Assembly (NCBI GenBank): GCA_964036045.1
Contig: OZ038381.1
Location: forward strand, 105,963,367 to 106,027,366
Direction of reading: 5' to 3'
Length of the DNA: 64,000 nucleotides
Source: Eutreptiella sp. 'Long Island Sound 2002'
Taxonomy: Eukaryota; Euglenozoa; Euglenophyceae; Eutreptiales; Eutreptiaceae
Below, piece by piece: positions 54,791 to 64,000 of this stretch. The notes beneath the pieces were generated by a model. The model made no database searches. It saw only the letters and a list, made by a program, of their open reading frames with translations, and was not told the origin of the DNA. How positions within the stretch are numbered: the first letter of the stretch is position 1; each line of letters opens with the position of its first letter. The translations under genes were made by a program, and so were the position numbers.

Positions 54791-56618
54791 ATGCTTCCGG
54801 CAGCATGGAGGGCAGGCGAGCCTGCTCGTCACCCTCGTTCCAATCCTCCACGTTGCGGCGGTAGAGGGTGTATTTCCCTCGGAAGTCCCGCCGATCCCGC
54901 AGGCGGACCTCCCGTCCATCATGCTCAAGCTTGATGGACTGCCACCGCTTGGCAGCCCCCTGCGGAGCGTCCACCCGCTCCTGCTCGTTGAGCCACTTCT
55001 TGGCTTCCTTGAGGGTCTTGATCTTCCCCTCCTTGGTCGCCATGAAGTATAGCTCTCCGAGCACTTCCGGCAGGCGGTACCTGAACCGTCTGAAGACATA
55101 TCTCTCCGCATCCGCGTGAGGCATGTCTTCAGTAACGGTCAGCCCCCAATCGTCCAGCTTCTCCAAGAAGCGGTTGAGGTTGAGGGGGTTGCCATCGTAC
55201 ATGGGGGGCTTGATGTCCTTCAAATCTTCCAACACGGCGGCATCCGCGGCCTTAGAGACCATGAACGCCGGCCGCGAGGTCGACCGAGGTTCCCATCGGC
55301 CTCGCCCACGGACTCCCACGGCCGCCACGTCCATCTCCTCCATGGAATCCCTGTGGCTACGCCGTGGTTCCTCCATGTACGCTGAACCTAGATGTTCACG
55401 CCGTACTTCTTCCATGTACGCATCCTCATCACGGTGCCGGCGGCTGCGTTCAGCGGCCTCCCGTCGTACACCACGCGGCGGGCTGATGTCGAACTCTTCC
55501 AGGTCCAGATCCAGGTCCTCACCTTCACCGACATCCCACTCCACGTCTCCTCTGGGGACCTCATCCCTGAGTCCACCATAACGTCCACCAGCCATTGGGA
55601 TTGGCTCCAGGGCTGGTGCGGGGCGCCGGGGGCGTACCGGTGTCCGCGGGGGAGCACGGCGGTTGCAGTACTCCGCGCTGAGCCACTCATCACGCCAATC
55701 CTCACTGCCACTGCCGGGCGGCACGCGCTCGTTGCGGCGGCCCGCGCTGTGTTGAGAGGGGGCGGTGAGAGAGGCGGCACTGGCGCTGGGGCGACTCCTG
55801 GGGGCTCCGCCGGGGGCGTGGGGTCTGCCTGGACCTGGTCCGGGTCCCCAGCCGTCGTCCGACGAGCCAGACTCCAGGGGTGGGCGGTCGCTGCTGACGC
55901 TCCCACGGGCTTCCAGCGCGTCCAGCCTCTGCTGCAGGCCGCTGATGACCGTGTTCAGCTGTCTGATCTCGGCCCTGGCGATGTCCAGCTCTGTCTGCGC
56001 GCGCGCGGCGACCTTGGAGATGCGAGTCATCTCGCCCTTGCCCGTGTGTACCTCGCACTCGAGGGAAAAGACCCTCCTGCGGAGGTAGACAATCCACCGC
56101 CAGGTGGTATCCGGGTCGCCGTTCCCTGGTGGGTCGTCGGGGTCCCCAGGGGGTCCTCCAGGAGGGCCTCCGCCGGGTTCGCCCGGTCCAGGGGGTCCTA
56201 CCCTGCCCGGTGGTCCGCCTCCAGGGGGTCCACTTCGTGGGCGTCCTCCAGGGGGTCCTGATGGTCCTCCGCCAGGGGGTCCCGGTGGGCCTCCGCCGGG
56301 TCGCCTCGGTGGGTCCGAGGATGGGCGCTTCTTCGTGATGACGAAGTCCATGTCGTCATCCTCGTCCATGTCGCCCCACCTGGGCGTCTCGGTCTCGGAA
56401 GACTCCGAGCTCCGGTAAGGAGGAGGGAGATCCGCATCCTCACTTACCGGATCCATGGGGACGTCTCCGCCTCCTCCGGCCGTCCAAGCCACCACTTGGC
56501 GATGTCGGCGGCCTCGTTCATCCCCGTCACTGGCGGTGAAGAAGGGGTCACTGTCGTGGGGGTGTCCACCCGCTGGCCTCCGCGGCCTCTCGGGGGTCTT
56601 CCCCTTGCCCTTCCTCCG
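54791..56618 (-). pseudogene. Element R Gag main part (Pro/Gly-rich, coiled coil, capsid-like)
   Basis: 587-codon block; an ATG is at 56,456 but the frame is continuous with upstream blocks. Order: acidic stretch (DMDEDDDMDF), Pro/Gly-rich repeats of PPGGPPG type (encoded by 56,104-56,320), coiled coil (IARAEIRQLNTVISGLQQRL), Arg-rich linker with repeated YMEE, then a capsid-like region (IKPPMYDGNPLNLNRFLEKL, VFRRFRYRLPEVLGELY) typical of Ty3/gypsy Gag. A frameshift near 54,795 ends the block. Confidence 0.82.
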
Positions 56619-57479
56619 TCAATGGGCGGTGGGGCCACTGCTCCCACTGCTGCCCGTGTCCGCCTCATCCAGCGTCATCTTGGAGGAGGCGTCCCCTTCG
56701 AAAAGCTTTCCAGGGGTCTCCACTCGTGATCCTCCCGGGGGAGTCTCGCGGCGGAGTTTGGCCTCTGCCTCCTCCATTGCGGCGGCGGTGGCTGCGGCAG
56801 CCCGCACTTCGGCTTACTCCCGAGCACGAGCCGCCTCGGCTACCCGGGCCTGCTGCAGCCGCGCCTTCTGCGCTTCCAACGCCGCCAGCTCCGCCTCCGT
56901 CTTGGCCTTCTCCTCAGCGACCTTCCGTCGCGCGGCCTCGATGGCGTCCTTCTTGGCGGTGTCTGCCTGGGCCTTAGCCGTCGCTTCGGCGTGGGCCCTT
57001 TCCTCCGCCTTCTTCTTTGCCCTCCCTTGGGCAAGCGCCTCTTCCAGCGCCCTCATCTCGGCCTCCTTGCAGGCAATGGCCTCCTGCGTCAGGTGGGCTT
57101 CCTCGTCGGCTGCCGCCGACTCACCGTTGACCTGGGCAGTCGCTGCCCCATGGGCGGCTATGGCCGTGAGTCCGGCCGCAATGGCCGCCACGGTCTGGGC
57201 GTGGATGGCCATGCCATGCGCCCACTCCGCAGCCTCCTCCTGGGCGATGCCGACAGCGCCCTCCACAGCAGCGCTGTGCTGCCTGGCCCGTTGTCGGACA
57301 ACCCGAAGGTTGCAGGGCACCCCACAGGCGCGCTCACAGGCGCGCGCCACGTGCCTGTCGGGAGCAACGCTGCTGCTGGAGCTGGCCTGGTCGGCCGGCA
57401 TCCTCCCGCGGTGGGCCGACTCCACGTCGCTGCTGGGGCCTGCTGGGGCCTGCTGGGGCCTCAGGAGCAGCTGACGGGG
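56619..57479 (-). pseudogene. Element R Gag, Ala-rich coiled-coil block
   Basis: In phase with the blocks on both sides, separated by TAG (57,480) and TGA (56,619), with TAA (56,814) inside. Long Ala/Glu/Lys coiled coil (AKAQADTAKKDAIEAARR, AELAALEAQKARLQQ). The TGA corresponds to a likely ancestral CGA. It suggests that the original Gag was one frame of about 1,400 codons. Confidence 0.7.
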
Positions 57480-58100
57480 CTAGGCCTTGGTCTGCCTGGC
57501 GCCTTGGATGAAGTCGCTGAGGGTGGCGTGGCCGGGGTGATGACCACCATTGGCCCGTTGGGGACTGGGGGCTGGGGTTCCGCCCTTGGCGCCTTGGGCG
57601 GCTTCGGCGGCCAGGGACTCCTGGTACTCCCGCCACCTCCGGTCCCGCTTCCTGTCCCCGGCGGACTGCTTCTCCTTCCCCGGAGACGCGCTGCTGCTGC
57701 CCTGCAGCCTGCGCTCGCTCCCCGGTTCCGGGAAGTTCTTCTCGATCATGTCCCACATGGAGACATTGATCGAGGCGCCCGACGGGTACACGTTGGGCTC
57801 CTCGTCCTCCTCAATCCCGTCGGGGCGCAGGCCTTCGCCAGGCCTGTCCGGCCGGGTCCACGTCCTCCAGCGCCTCTGCTGGAAGCGGAAGGCGAACCCT
57901 TCCGCCCGCAGCCAGTCCTCCACGGCCTGCAGGCGGTCGGGGGCGATGTCGGTGCGGAGCTCGAAGCTCCCGGGCATGCCGCCTTCGCACTGGGGGTGGC
58001 TGTGGCGGTAGTGCTGGTCCCAAACCAACCCACGCAGTAGGCGCACTGCATGGGGGTGGGGCCGCGGCCACGTCCTGCCCGCTTCCTGCCAGTTTACCAT
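57480..58100 (-). pseudogene. Element R Gag N-terminal block
   Basis: First ATG after the leader (58,100) opens a 206-codon block: MVNWQEAGRTW, a globular SFELRTDIAPDRLQAVEDWL region, WRTWTRPDRP, VYPSGASINVSMWDMIEKN, and a basic tail. No domain recognised. It is in the same frame as the following blocks, so I treat it as the Gag N-terminus; it could instead be a separate accessory ORF. Confidence 0.65.
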
Positions 58101-58374
58101 GGCAGCGGGGGGCGTACTTGGTCTTGAGGTCCTTGGTGTGCACTCGCTCCACTCAACGAACTGGTGGTGGTTGTTGAAGCGGGTGCTGCAGCACTGGATT
58201 GGTAGTGCGGCTGGTGCTGGTCAGCCGGTGGTTGTGGAGGTGGTTGACGCGGCCTTGCTGGTCGGCCGATGGGTCTGGTCTGTGCACCTCTTTCACGGTC
58301 GCTGCGCGGTCAGGGCGATGCTATGGACGGCGCTGCTGGCTCCGTGACGAACTCGGCGCTGTCGCTGGGCGGCG

Positions 58375-58450
58375 CTGCGAGCCGCTGCGCTGCGCTGCGA
58401 GCTGCTGCGCTGCGCTGCGAGCTGCGAGCTGCGAGCTGCTGCGCCGCGCT
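58375..58450. repeat. GCTGCGAG simple repeat in element R leader
   Basis: Imperfect repeats of GCTGCG(AG/CT) over about 75 bp, immediately downstream (element strand) of the primer site. Strongly GC-rich; likely structured in RNA. Confidence 0.8.
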
Positions 58451-58504
58451 GCTCGGGGTTGGTGGCCCCGAGTGGCACGCGAGGGCTGGGTAACCCCGCG
58501 GCGG

Positions 58505-58515
58505 TGAAACGCTTT
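58505..58515 (-). other. Candidate self-primer binding site of element R
   Basis: On the minus strand the LTR ends ...CGCGTCA and is followed at once by AAAGCGTTTCA. This does not begin TGG, as a tRNA-primed site would. It is perfectly complementary (11 of 11) to TGAAACGCTTT at 58,639-58,629 inside the LTR, which recurs in the other LTR at 44,452-44,442. Tf1/sushi elements prime from an 11-nt 5' RNA end in this way. Confidence 0.7.
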
Positions 58516-58628
58516 TGACGCGTTCCCGTGGGGGGCCGGCCACGGGACGCTGCGGTGGACACGCGCAGGTGAGCAGGCAGGCAAAGCATTACGCTCACAG
58601 GGGCATCAGTGCGCTCATGTCATGTGAC

Positions 58629-58639
58629 AAAGCGTTTCA
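58629..58639 (-). promoter_or_regulatory. Candidate transcript start and self-primer of element R
   Basis: TGAAACGCTTT on the minus strand, 113 nt before the LTR end. In self-priming elements the first 11 nt of the RNA anneal to the site after the LTR; if so, R starts here, R+U5 is 124 nt and U3 about 2.87 kb. No clear TATA box is seen 25-35 nt upstream, so the start is inferred only from complementarity. Confidence 0.55.
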
Positions 58640-60741
58640 GGATCCTTGCCACTCTGCAACAAGGGAACGAAAGTATGTACAGCAACACATCAGGATATGT
58701 ACACATGGGGTTAAGACTGGACTGGGGTAAGGTCATCACAGGACAATAGACACTCAGTCCTAACTCGTATCCCAATCCCAGGTCCGACCCTCTCAGTGGC
58801 TGGTGGGGGCGGGGGCTCAAACACAACCCATGCCCTGCTCAGTCCGGACCCTGAAACCCTGCCAATGGGAGAGGTGTTCCGCCCAGCCACAGGCGAGTTC
58901 CTGAGAAAACCAAGGGGCGCCAATGCCAACCGACAGTGGCTCCTTATGCTCCCTTAACGGCTGGTCCCAACTCCCCTTCTGAGCCAGAGATATGGCCCCG
59001 CCATTATCCCCTAGGAGTTGGTAGCTGAAAATGGGCTGTTTCAGCCCAAACTGGAATTAGCTCAAAAATCTCCAAAATTGATCTCTCGTCTGGACCCGCC
59101 AGAGGTAGGGACGAGGCAACTTAACCAATGCCTTTCGAGTACGAACTCCTTGGAGCCCTCACCCAACCTGGTTCCCTCTGAGGTCCCGGCATCAGGGCAA
59201 CACGGATGAGTCAAGTGGGGTCATGATGCCAAAATCACCGAAATTGGCCTCATTTCCACGCGTGGCTCGCCCGGCCAGGGCAAGGCCAATGGCTCACAGG
59301 TTAGGAGGCAGGACCTAGGACTTTTCATCTGAGTGTACAACTTGAATCTAGGTCCGAGCTCCCTGTGGGCATAGAGGAATGGGGGCGACAATTGACCACA
59401 CGGAAGGGGGAAATTGGGGTCCCAAAATGGGGTCATTTTGGCTGCTTGAAATGAGCCAAAATTCGGTGTGCCCTCAATAGTGTATCTTCACGCCGGCTTG
59501 GAGATTGGATCAGCCATTCCATACGTGATCCACCAGGAGTCCAAAGTAGACTCCCATGCCCTTGGCTCCCAAAGGTCTCCATGCCACTTGGCGTGGTGAC
59601 GATCCCAATTGGGTCCACAAATGCCAAAATGGCAAAATTGCCCACACTCACTTTGGGCTAGCGCCTTCACGAAGGTTGCTCCGCTTCGCCCACGTGGTGT
59701 ATGAACCATGGGGACCAACATACATAACACCCATGCCATATATGGTTCATTGGTCCATGCGTCCGGCGTGCACGGGTGGGCTCAACATAGTGCACGGCGG
59801 GCAGAAAGAGTGGAAAATTGTTCAAAATGGCCAAAAATGCGCACACTCATGGTTAGGGCAAATGAGGTACATGCCCGACTTGGATTGGAGTGTGCCAGAG
59901 GATTGATATCAAGTCAGATGTGTCCAACATATCCTTTCGGCGTTGCCCAACTCCTCCGTTTTTGGGAATGGCAGGGTCGCCAAGTGAGCCCATGATTTGG
60001 GATGGTCCCAAATCGCCAACATGGCGGCCACGGTATGCCAAGTCCACGAGGAGTTATTCGCCGGGTCTAAGATATGTTGGGCCCCGAAGTATGTACCCTC
60101 ATAACACACTTGAGGCATGATGTCAATTGAGCGCAACGTTGAGATACACGGTCGCCACTTGACATCATGACGGGCCAAAAACGGCAAAATTGGCACAAAG
60201 ACACATAAAAGTGCATTGAAAGGTGCACAATTATATTGTAATATCTTTGGCTTGGATCGTGCAATCAACCAATCCTTCTAAACACAATGACTTGACACCA
60301 ATGATCTTCGATTCCACATATGTGCTCCACTTGGGGCGCTATGAAAGGTTACGAGCGCTACTTCCCAAGTGGGCACATGAAATTATGGAAAATTGCAAAA
60401 CACACACCTTGCTCCCAACGCATCGCTTCGGGATCGCCACACAAGCTTCCCTCCACGAGGGATAGGTTTGCAATTGATCGTAGAGAGTATGGAGAAGGGG
60501 CTTGCACAATATGAGGTCCATTGGCGGGTTTGGCTTGGAGCGATAGACCCGCCAAATGGGCACGCAACACAACACAAGGCACATACTCCATATTGCCCAA
60601 AAAGGTAGCTCCCCCCACGATATGTCATGCCCCTCCACGGGCATAACTTTGTGTCAATCGCTCATAGGAACTCAAGGAGAGTTCCTATGCAACACCAGCA
60701 CTCGCGCGCTACACTCGAAAGTTATCTTAACGCACGCAATA

Positions 60742-61392
60742 TCATGGCCATAGAGTTACAACGCAAACTCTACCCTCTTGACCATGATCCATTACACTAG
60801 CGCGCACGTGTGGAGACGCAAGGCATATGATGCTTCTCAAATTACGTCGGGAGTATTGTGAATACATCCCACGTTTTTTTATTGTCATTCCTCGCAAGCA
60901 ACACAAGATATGACCTTCACAAGTGGCCTCACGAATCAACTTTGTTTTGCCCATATCTTTAAGACAAATGGAGGGCAGGATAAAAGGAAAGTTGATTCGT
61001 GCATAGGGAAGCACGTAGGTCTGCTCGAAAGAGGTCAAATCAAGTGCGGGGATGTCGAAGTCGAAAATCCGATTTCGACATCCTGAGAAATTCGGATTAA
61101 GGTTGCGAGTGTAGAATGTGAAAATTGCGGAAGCATCCATGCAGTTCCTGAAGACTTTGGAGCCTTCCTCACGGATAGCGTTAAAATTTCCATTATAAAC
61201 AGTTAAACTGGCGGTTACGGTAAAGTCGCGATCCAACCGCCAGCAGTCAAAACAGTGAGTATCAGAACGGAAGCGTAAAAATTGACGGAAACAATATGAA
61301 AATAAAACCCTGTTGGTTCCTGATATTCTGATACACAAGTCTCTGCTGGCGGTGCATCGGTTGCCGATGCGGGGCTTTACGGCACGGAACAC
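60742..61392 (-). CDS. Open frame inside the LTR (U3), 5' copy
   Basis: Same 216-codon frame as in the other LTR, not interrupted. Replacement differences include Gly to Arg near residue 18, Ser to Leu in GHISCC/GHILCC, Arg-Asn to Lys-Lys, and Leu to Val near the end. No initiation codon in the first third, so coding potential is uncertain. Confidence 0.3.
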   Translation of the reverse strand: MFRAVKPRIGNRCTASRDLCIRISGTNRVLFSYCFRQFLRFRSDTHCFDCWRLDRDFTVTASLTVYNGNFNAIREEGSKVFRNCMDASAIFTFYTRNLNPNFSGCRNRIFDFDIPALDLTSFEQTYVLPYARINFPFILPSICLKDMGKTKLIREATCEGHILCCLRGMTIKKRGMYSQYSRRNLRSIICLASPHVRASVMDHGQEGRVCVVTLWP

Positions 61393-61505
61393 GCTCCCGC
61401 TGGGCTCGCATCGGGCGTCAATGGGCGCCTTCCGTACATGGGGTTAGTGGACCGGAGACCGGTTGTATGCCCTGCCCTAGCCATGGGGTTCTGGGTACCG
61501 CTTCA

Positions 61506-62084
61506 CCACGACCGCCAATGCCTGTGCGAGAGCCACGGATGGTCTCGCCAGCCACTTCACGGTCCGGGGCTGCATCGCAATCCTCTGTGTCAGGGAAGCA
61601 TCCACCACCGGTCGCCTGCCGCAGCTTCAGGCACTTTGAACCCTCTTTGCAGAGTCCTTTGCACGTTTCGATCAGTCTACTTGTTAGCTATCGGTCCCAT
61701 GTCTGTATGCAGCCTTGCCACGGACATGCCTGGCCGTTTGACCTACAGTCCCAAGCAGCTCTACTCCAGGGTCTGGCGTGTGTGCACACCATGGCTAAGA
61801 ACACCGACCAGTCCTCTTGACAGGAGGGCTGTAGCCCAGGTATCGCGGACCATCCCAGTCCACTCTGACTCTGGATCGGCGCCATAGTAGGTCTGTGCAG
61901 CCGTGACAGCCATCCCCATGCCAGCATTGCATCCCGGAGTGCACCCAGTGCTCACCGCATCAGGTGACCAACAACGATACGGGTAGACCGTGTCAATCTG
62001 GTTCATTCGCCATTACTGAAGCCATCACGATTGCTGTCTCTTCCTCTGCCAAGTGATATGCTTAAATTCAGCAGGTAGCTCTCT
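61506..62084 (-). rRNA. LSU rRNA: Large-subunit rRNA, 5' part (before the insertion)
   Basis: Starts at ACCTGCTGAATTTAAGCATATC (62,075-62,054), the universal LSU 5' signature, followed by CAGAGGAAGAG and AGTAATGGCGAATGAAC, which correspond to AGTAACGGCGAGTGAAC elsewhere. GACCGATAGCTAACAAGTA (about 61,685-61,705) confirms domain I. The insertion falls shortly afterwards in the variable D2 region. The first part is unusually diverged between about 61,720 and 62,000. Confidence 0.85.
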
Positions 62085-62559
62085 GTGCTTCAGGTCGCCA
62101 GCCGATGGCATTGCGAAGCAACGCAACCTGATGAATCATCCATCAGAGGCGTGCACCGGGAGTGTCAAACCCATCACCCGCGGCCGGAGAAGGCCCAACA
62201 CCAGCGCCGCGTGCCATGATGGTTCCAGCGCTGTGCAGGGCTTGGCCGCGGGTGATGCGACGGTTCAAATAACTCCACAATGCAGCATGCTCCAACGGTT
62301 CTCATCAACGGGCGTCGGAAGGCCAATCGGAGGGCAACACCACGGGTCTCTGTCTCCAGAGGCCGTTGGCACCGCCCCGCTCTGAGCCCGCGGAGTCGCG
62401 GCTGGGCCGCGGTCTGTGGGCTCCATGATCAAGCCTCTGCGCGCGGATAGGTGAAGGACACCCCTCCGCGCTGCTCTGCAAGCCAAATGACCCCATGATG
62501 AACATGGGATCCCGTGGCATCATTGCAGTCGTATTGGATAACGATTCCGACTCAGACAC
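62085..62559 (-). other. ITS2
   Basis: Spacer between 5.8S and LSU, about 475 bp, GC-rich, no ORF. Defined by its neighbours. Confidence 0.65.
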
Positions 62560-62745
62560 TGAAGCATCGAAAGGGAGAAACCGGCATTGAACCGCTGGTC
62601 TCCACTTGCCTGTTGCGTTCAAAGGTAGTCATCTCCACAAAGCTCACGAGTCTCTGCATTTCGCAATTCCCGTATCGAAGGCTACTCCGTTCTTCCACAT
62701 CACATGGACCAAGGCATCCACTGCAGCAGGTTGGACATCAACAAC
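62560..62745 (-). rRNA. 5.8S rRNA: 5.8S rRNA
   Basis: Minus strand shows CAGTGGATGCCTTGG, GAAGAACGGAGTAGC, TGCGAAATGCAGAGAC and TTTGAACGCAACAGGCA in the normal order and spacing of 5.8S rRNA (usual forms GTGGATGYCTTGG, GAAGAACGCAGC, TTTGAACGCA). Ends are estimated. GAAGAACGCAG is changed to GAAGAACGGAG, in keeping with the divergence of the whole unit. Confidence 0.75.
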
Positions 62746-62835
62746 CATCTATCTCTGCTCCCTGGCGCGGGAGAGCCCTCAGCGCCGTCACCCACTGGTT
62801 GACCAGCAGGTGGCGTTGCACAAAGCTTCGACAAT
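62746..62835 (-). other. ITS1
   Basis: Very short spacer (about 90 bp) between the SSU 3' end and 5.8S; limits depend on the estimated 5.8S start. Confidence 0.6.
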
Positions 62836-64000
62836 GATCCTGCTGCAGGTTCACCTACAGCAACCTTGTTACAACTTTTGCTTCCTCTAGCAACAGAACA
62901 TCGCCCAAATTCCATGACAAGACATTGATGTGCACGAGTGCCAATCAGCTTGAGTTCCTGAGGCCTTTATCATTCTGCCATCAGTAGCAACGATGGGCGG
63001 TGTGTATAAATGGCATCTGTGCAAGCTGATGACGTGCACATACCAGGCATTCCTTGTTCATGACAGATAGTTGCAAGCATCAATCCCAAACACGCACTCA
63101 CAGCTGCAAAGGTTGCCCGCCCACTTCTGGGCAGGACGGTCCCATGGATGGGACACCAAGGCTTGTTCACTGGACCAGTGAAGTGCGCGTGCGGCCCAGA
63201 ACATCTAGGAGCATCACAGACCTGCTGTTGGCTCTGGCTTGCGTGCACTTGGTAAACATGCACGGCACCCGAGAGAAGCAGCATACCCGGCACTCTCAGA
63301 CGGGTAATCCACGAGCCCCGGTGGGACCCGCAAGCCGACCCACGGGTCAGGTGTTCCGTCCTACATGAATGCGAGACCAGGGACTATTCAGAGGCAGAGG
63401 TCTCACTCGTTATCGGAATCAACCAGACAAATCACTCCACCAATCAGGAGCGGCCATGCACCACCGTCCAGAGGATCAAGAAAGAACCCTCAATCTGTCT
63501 ATCCCGACTGCGTCCGAACCTGGTAACATTCCCCGTGTTGAGTCAAATTAAGCCCCATACTCCACGCCTTGTGGTGCCATTCCATCAATTCCTTTAAGTT
63601 TCAGCCTTGAGACCGTACTCCCCCCTGAATCCGTAAGCTTTGATTTCTCGCTGCAGAGGAGTGGAACCGATGGCATCCTGTTGAAGAGATTATGGCCCAC
63701 CGACACCGAGCTGACATAGTTTACAGCGGTAGACTACGATCGTATCTGATCATCTTCGCTCCCCACACTCTCGTTCTTGATCGACGAACATGCTCCAGTG
63801 GAATGCCTTTGCCGCAGTTGATCCCACAGCGGTCTGAGAATTTCACCTCTGGCGTGTCAATATCCATCACGACGAACAGACCCATCACTGCCGTTCAGAG
63901 CCAGCACCGCCCAGCTGCCCGGTGAAGGCCACCGCCGGAGCGGATAGCCTCCGGCCATCTGGGGGCACCAGCACTGCGTTGCCCTTTGCGGACCCTGAGA
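62836..64000 (-). rRNA. SSU rRNA: Small-subunit rRNA, 3' part (runs off the window)
   Basis: The 3' end shows AACAAGGTTGCTGTAGG and GAACCTGCAGCAGGATCA. Other conserved blocks: ACACACCGCCC (about 62,996-63,006), GGCTTAATTTGACTCAACACG and AACTTAAAGGAATTGATGG (63,535-63,605), and CAGATACGATCGTAGTC (about 63,735-63,750). The helix-45 form with CTG/CAG pairing is what I associate with Euglenozoa. Changes at near-invariant sites: TTGTACACACCGCCCGTC reads TTTATACACACCGCCCATC, and GAATTGACGGAA reads GAATTGATGGAA. The 5' part lies beyond 64,000. Confidence 0.88.

Larger units (their letters stand above)
44329..61505 (-). mobile_element. Element R: Ty3/gypsy chromovirus inserted in LSU rRNA gene
   Basis: Complete structure of a 17.2-kb LTR retrotransposon. 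LTRs at 44,329-47,313 and 58,516-61,505 both read TG...CA on either strand. The host flanks carry CCAC on each side (44,325-44,328 and 61,506-61,509), and removing the element plus one CCAC rejoins a continuous LSU gene. Internal order on the minus strand is Gag, protease, Dam-like domain, RT, RNase H, integrase, chromodomain. Every coding block has stops or frameshifts, and the LTRs differ, so the insertion is old and inactive. Ty3/gypsy elements of this size are uncommon; the long LTRs (about 3 kb) and long Gag account for it. Confidence 0.92.
58516..61505 (-). repeat. Element R 5' LTR (2,990 bp)
   Basis: Partner of 44,329-47,313, with the same termini TGAAGCGGTACCC... and ...GGGAACGCGTCA. 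Its right end abuts LSU sequence through CCAC; its left end abuts the self-primer site. Includes the second copy of the LTR open frame. Confidence 0.92.

Noticed and set aside
1-64000. Spliced-leader RNA, 5S rRNA or tRNA genes expected near rDNA in Euglenozoa
   Set aside because: Scanned for by eye; no convincing candidate was found. A covariance-model search would be needed to exclude them.

Overview
This window is eukaryotic nuclear DNA made almost entirely of repeats plus one ribosomal RNA (rDNA) unit. I found no host protein-coding gene that I can defend. The rDNA lies on the minus strand: SSU enters from the right edge and ends near 62,836, followed by ITS1, 5.8S, ITS2 and LSU. The last SSU helix carries CTGTAGGTGAACCTGCAG instead of the usual CCGTAGGTGAACCTGCGG. 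I associate that form with Euglenozoa, so a euglenozoan protist (euglenid or relative) is my best guess, at moderate confidence. Several positions that are nearly invariant in other rRNAs are changed here, so this unit may be a decaying copy.

The main discovery is in the LSU gene. About 580 nt from its 5' end the gene is split by a 17.2-kb LTR retrotransposon (44,329-61,505, minus strand; called element R below). It has two LTRs of about 2.99 kb with TG...CA ends, a 4-bp CCAC target duplication and a polypurine tract. Its order is Gag, protease, Dam-like domain, RT, RNase H, integrase, chromodomain, so it is a Ty3/gypsy chromovirus. It has no recognisable tRNA primer site. Instead, the 11 nt next to the 5' LTR are perfectly complementary to a sequence about 120 nt inside the LTR, which fits Tf1/sushi-type self-priming. 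The copy is dead: at least six in-frame stops and four frameshifts.

Layout from left to right. 1-738: 184-bp satellite. 963-3,392: decayed chromovirus integrase and chromodomain (family P, plus strand). 3,393-4,162: dispersed repeat ending in (TAGG)n. 4,163-16,065: tandem duplication of a 4.95-kb unit made of a 37-bp minisatellite, a 5'-truncated family P pol and a downstream ORF (ORF3); the first unit also holds a 1.96-kb poly(A) retroposon. 16,066-19,600: unassigned. 19,600-22,538: family M LTR and pol, minus strand. 22,539-28,100: GC-rich decayed coding cassette and tandem repeats. 28,100-30,529: (TA)n, a 363-bp tandem repeat and an inverted copy of the dispersed repeat. 30,530-35,060: second family M copy, hit by a 170-bp retroposon. 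35,060-36,880: unassigned. 36,880-39,015: a relative of family M, truncated against the rDNA. 39,016-64,000: the rDNA unit with element R.

The history reads as nested, mostly dead mobile DNA that piled up next to and inside an rDNA unit. Three independent insertions (element R in LSU, the retroposon at 4,259, the small retroposon at 33,946) can each be checked against a reconstructed or a present empty site.
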